A DNA stretch of 64,000 bases from Rhodeus uyekii (taxonomy: Eukaryota > Chordata > Actinopteri > Cypriniformes > Acheilognathidae): assembly GCA_037043235.1 (NCBI GenBank), contig JAWRVZ010000607.1, forward strand, positions 70,574 through 134,573, in the 5' to 3' direction. Below, one piece after another: positions 59,283 to 64,000 of this stretch. The notes under the pieces are model-generated. The model was not told the origin of the DNA. It did not search any database and saw nothing but the letters and a program-made list of their open reading frames with translations. Both the position numbers and the translations under genes were made by a program. Numbering within the stretch: the stretch's first letter is position 1; the number at the start of each line of letters is the position of its first letter.

Positions 59283-62200
59283 AACAGCGACATCATCATC
59301 TATACCATAAAACCATCGTGTATATGCCATAACACCATCACACACACATCTATATACCATAACATCATCACACACACATCTATATGCCATAACACCATCA
59401 CACACTCATCTATATGCCATAACACCATCACACACTCATCTATATGCCATAACACCATCATCACACACACATCTATATGCCATAACACCATCATCACACA
59501 CACATCTATATGCCATAACACCATCACACACACATCTATATACCATAACATCATCACACACACATCTATATGCCATAACACCATCACACACACATCTATA
59601 TACCATAACATCATCACACACACATCTATATGCCATAACACCATCACACACTCATCTATATGCCATAACACCATCACACACTCATCTATATGCCATAACA
59701 CCATCATCACACACACATCTATATGCCATAACACCATCATCACACACTCATCTATATGCCATAACACCATCATCACACACTCATCTATATGCCATAACAC
59801 CATCATCACACACACATCTATATGCCATAACACCATCACACACACATCTATATACCATAACATCATCACACACACATATATATGCCATAACACCATCATC
59901 ACACACACATCTATATACCATAACATCATCACACACACATCTATATGCCATAACACCATCACACACACATCTATATACCATAACATCATCACACACACAT
60001 CTATATGCCATAACACCATCACACACACATCTATATACCATAACATCATCACACACACATCTATATGCCATAACACCATCATCACACACACATCTATATG
60101 CCATAACACCATCACACACACATCTATATGCCATAACACCATCATCACACACACATCTATATGCCATAACACCATCACACACACATCTATATACCATAAC
60201 ATCATCACACACACATCTATATGCCATAACACCATCACACACACACATCTATATACCATAACATCATCACACACACATCTATATGCCATAACACCATCAC
60301 ACACACATCTATATACCATAACACCATCACACACACATCTATATGCCATAACACCATCACACACTCATCTATATGCCATAACACCATCATCACACACATC
60401 TATATACCATAACACCATCACACACTCATCTATATGCCATAACACCATCACACACTCATCTATATGCCATAACACCATCATCACACACATCTATATACCA
60501 TAACACCATCATCACACACATCTATATGCCATAACACCATCACACACTCATCTATATGCCATAACACCATCACACACACATCTATATACCATAACACCAT
60601 CACACACACATCTATATGCCATAACACCATCACACACTCATCTATATGCCATAACACCATCATCACACACACATCTATATGCCATAACACCATCATCACA
60701 CACTCATCTATATGCCATAACACCATCATCACACACTCATCTATATGCCATAACACCATCATCACACACACATCTATATGCCATAACACCATCATCACAC
60801 ACTCATCTATATGCCATAACACCATCATCACACACACATCTATATGCCATAACACCATCACACACTCATCCATATGCCATAACACCATCACACACTCATC
60901 CATATGCCATAACACCATCACACACTCATCTATATGCCATAACACCATCACATACTCATCTATATGCCATAACACCATCACACACTCATCTATATGCCAT
61001 AACACCGTCATCACACACACATCTATATGCCATAACACCATCACACACTCATCTATATGCTATAACACCATCACACACTCATCTATATGCCATAACACCG
61101 TCATCACACACACATCTATATGCCATAACACCATCACACACACATCTATATGCCATAACACCATCACACACTCATCTATATGCCATAACACCATCACACA
61201 CTCATCTATATGCCATAACACCATCACACACTCATCTATATGCCATAACACCATCACACACTCATCTATATGCCATAACACCATCATCACACACACATCT
61301 ATATGCCATAACACCATCACACACACATCTATATGCCATAACACCATCACACACACATCTATATGCCATAACACCATCACACACTCATCTATATGCCATA
61401 ACACCATCACACACTCATCTATATGCCATAACACCATCACACACTCATCTATATGCCATAACACCATCACACACTCATCTATATGCCATAACACCATCAC
61501 ACACTCATCTATATGCCATAACACCATCATCACACACACATCTATATGCCATAACACCATCACACACTCATCTATATGCCATAACACCATCACACACTCA
61601 TCTATATGCCATAACACCATCACATACTCATCTATATGCCATAACACCATCACACACTAATCTATATGCCATAACACCATCACACACTCATCTATATGCC
61701 ATAACACCATCACACACTCATCTATATGCCATAACACCATCACACACTCATCTATATGCCATAACACCGTCATCACACACACATCTATATGCCATAACAC
61801 CATCACACACTCATCTATATGCCATAACACCATCACACACTCATCTATATGCCATAACACCATCACACACTCATCTATATGCCATAACACCATCACACAC
61901 TCATCTATATGCCATAACACCATCACACACTCATCTATATGCCATAACACCATCACACACTCATCTATATGCCATAACACCGTCATCACACACACATCTA
62001 TATGCCATAACACCATCACACACACATCTATATGCCATAACACCATCACACACTCATCTATATGCCATAACACCGTCATCACACACACATCTATATGCCA
62101 TATCACCATCACACACTCATCTATATGCCATAACACCATCACACACTCATCTATATGCCATAACACCATCACACACTCATCTATATGCCATAACACCGTC

Positions 62201-64000
62201 ATCACACACACATCTATATGCCATAACACCATCACACACACATCTATATGCCATAACACCATCACACACTCATCTATATGCCATAACACCATCACACACT
62301 CATCTATATGCCATAACACCATCACACACTCATCTATATGCCATAACACCATCACACACTCATCTATATGCCATAACACCATCACACACTCATCTATATG
62401 CCATAACACCATCATCACACACACATCTATATGCCATAACACCATCACACACTCATCCATATACCATAACACCATCACACACTCATCTATATGCCATAAC
62501 ACCATCACACACTCATCTATATGCCATAACACCATCACATACTCATCTATATGCCATAACACCATCACACACTCATCTATATGCCATAACACCGTCATCA
62601 CACACACATCTATATGCCATAACACCATCACACACACATCTATATGCCATAACACCATCACACACTCATCTATATGCCATAACACCATCACACACTCATC
62701 TATATGCCATAACACCATCACATACTCATCTATATGCCATAACACCATCACACACTCATCTATATGCCATAACACCGTCATCACACACACATCTATATGC
62801 CATATCACCATCACACACTCATCTATATGCCATAACACCATCACACACTCATCTATATGCCATAACACCATCACACACTCATCTATATGCCATAACACCG
62901 TCATCACACACACATCTATATGCCATAACATCATCACACACACATCTATATGCCATAACACCATCACACACACATCTATATGCCATAACACCATCACACA
63001 CACATCTATATGCCATAACATCATCACACACTAATCTATATGCCATAACACCATCATCACACACACATCTATATGCCATAACACCATCACACACTCATCT
63101 ATATGCCATAACACCATCACACACACATCTATATGCCATAACACCATCACACACTCATCTATATGCCATAACACCATCACACACTCATCTATATGCCATA
63201 ACACCATCACACACTCATCTATATGCCATAACACCATCACACACTCATCTATATGCCATAACACCATCACACACTCATCTATATGCCATAACACCATCAC
63301 ACACTCATCTATATGCCATAACACCATCACACACTCATCTATATGCCATAACACCATCACACACTCATCTATATGCCATAACACCATCACACACTCATCT
63401 ATATGCCATAACACCATCACACACTCATCTATATGCCATAACACCATCACACACTCATCTATATGCCATAACACCATCATCACACACACATCTATATGCC
63501 ATAACACCATCATCACACACTCATCTATATGCCATAACACCATCATCACACACACATCTATATGCCATAACACCATCACACACTCATCCATATGCCATAA
63601 CACCATCACACACTCATCTATATGCCATAACACCATCACACACTCATCTATATGCCATAACACCATCACACACTCATCTATATGCCATAACACCATCACA
63701 CACTCATCTATATGCCATAACACCGTCATCACACACACATCTATATGCCATAACACCATCACACACTCATCTATATGCCATAACACCATCACACACTCAT
63801 CTATATGCCATAACACCATCACACACACATCTATATACCATAACATCATCACACACACATCTATATGCCATAACACCATCACACACACATCTATATACCA
63901 TAACATCATCACACACACATCTATATGCCATAACACCATCACACACACATCTATATACCATAACACCATCACACACACATCTATATGCCATAACATCATC
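59283..64000. repeat. 30/33-bp minisatellite upstream of the minus gene, running off the window
   Basis: Units contain 'tctatatgccataacacc' and 'atcacacactc' or 'atcacacacac'; 33-bp units have one extra 'cat'. Around 150 copies in the window and still continuing at 64,000. Unit lengths are multiples of three, so long open frames (His/Ile/Thr-rich on +, Val/Leu/Trp/Asp-rich on -) are artefacts. It starts 60 bp from the start codon of the minus gene. Confidence 0.95.

Noticed and set aside
59139..63999. Long His/Ile/Thr-rich (+) and Val/Leu/Trp/Asp-rich (-) open frames
   Set aside because: Products of the 30/33-bp repeat, with several frames and both strands open at once and no start context or domain.
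59283..64000. CRISPR-like regular array
   Set aside because: Units are contiguous copies without unique spacers, in a clearly eukaryotic context; it is a minisatellite.

Overview
This is eukaryotic, almost certainly teleost fish DNA, most likely cyprinid-like. The basis is split genes with GT/AG introns, butyrophilin-type immune genes with B30.2 exons in tandem, dense CA/GT microsatellites, and a mix of L2-type and other LINEs, Ty3/gypsy and DIRS remnants, TA-flanked miniature inverted-repeat elements and SINE tails ending in the fish-type 'gtcgctttggataaaa' motif. There are no bacterial operons. The species cannot be named from sequence alone.

Left part (1-43,230, + strand): three tandem butyrophilin-like (BTN-like) genes. 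Gene A enters from the left edge and shows its second Ig exon, transmembrane exon, short cytoplasmic exons and B30.2 exon, ending at 6183. Gene B (11,307-25,191) and gene C (30,965-42,454) are complete: signal peptide, V-set Ig, C2-type Ig, transmembrane exon, three short cytoplasmic exons and B30.2/SPRY. The exon chains I traced are all phase 1 and total 1497 nt (498 aa) for B and 1503 nt (500 aa) for C. These are predicted type I membrane proteins with an outer Ig pair and an inner B30.2 sensor domain. Gene C has an ISRE/IRF-type promoter motif that is damaged in gene B. Their introns and intergenic stretches are packed with transposon debris: two minus-strand gypsy copies, a degenerate plus-strand gypsy, DIRS fragments, nested LINEs and TIR elements.

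Middle (43,230-49,000): an L2/CR1-type LINE with an SGNH-hydrolase-like first ORF, endonuclease, reverse transcriptase and 3' tail, then about 2 kb with no recognisable gene.

Right part (49,006-59,223, - strand): one nine-exon gene whose exon chain totals 2676 nt (891 aa), in frame across all eight junctions. It joins a SET-domain C-terminal-half remnant, an acidic and basic region, a C2H2-like finger, an AT-hook, a tyrosine-recombinase-like (Crypton-type) domain whose catalytic residues look lost, and a C-terminal conserved module. It looks like a domesticated transposon-derived nuclear protein. It starts in a CpG-rich promoter with a perfect NRF-1 motif.

Three tandem arrays surround this gene. 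A roughly 2.1-kb array of 33/42-bp units runs into the acceptor of exon 9. A 28-bp array fills intron 1 up to the acceptor region of exon 2. A 30/33-bp array starts 60 bp upstream of the start codon and runs off the right edge (at least 4.7 kb). The exon 9 array is the most unusual signal: on the transcribed strand each unit carries a branch-point-like CTGAC and GU-rich sequence, and the whole array lacks any AG dinucleotide. The splice acceptor's branch-point module therefore seems to have been tandemly amplified about 50 times.
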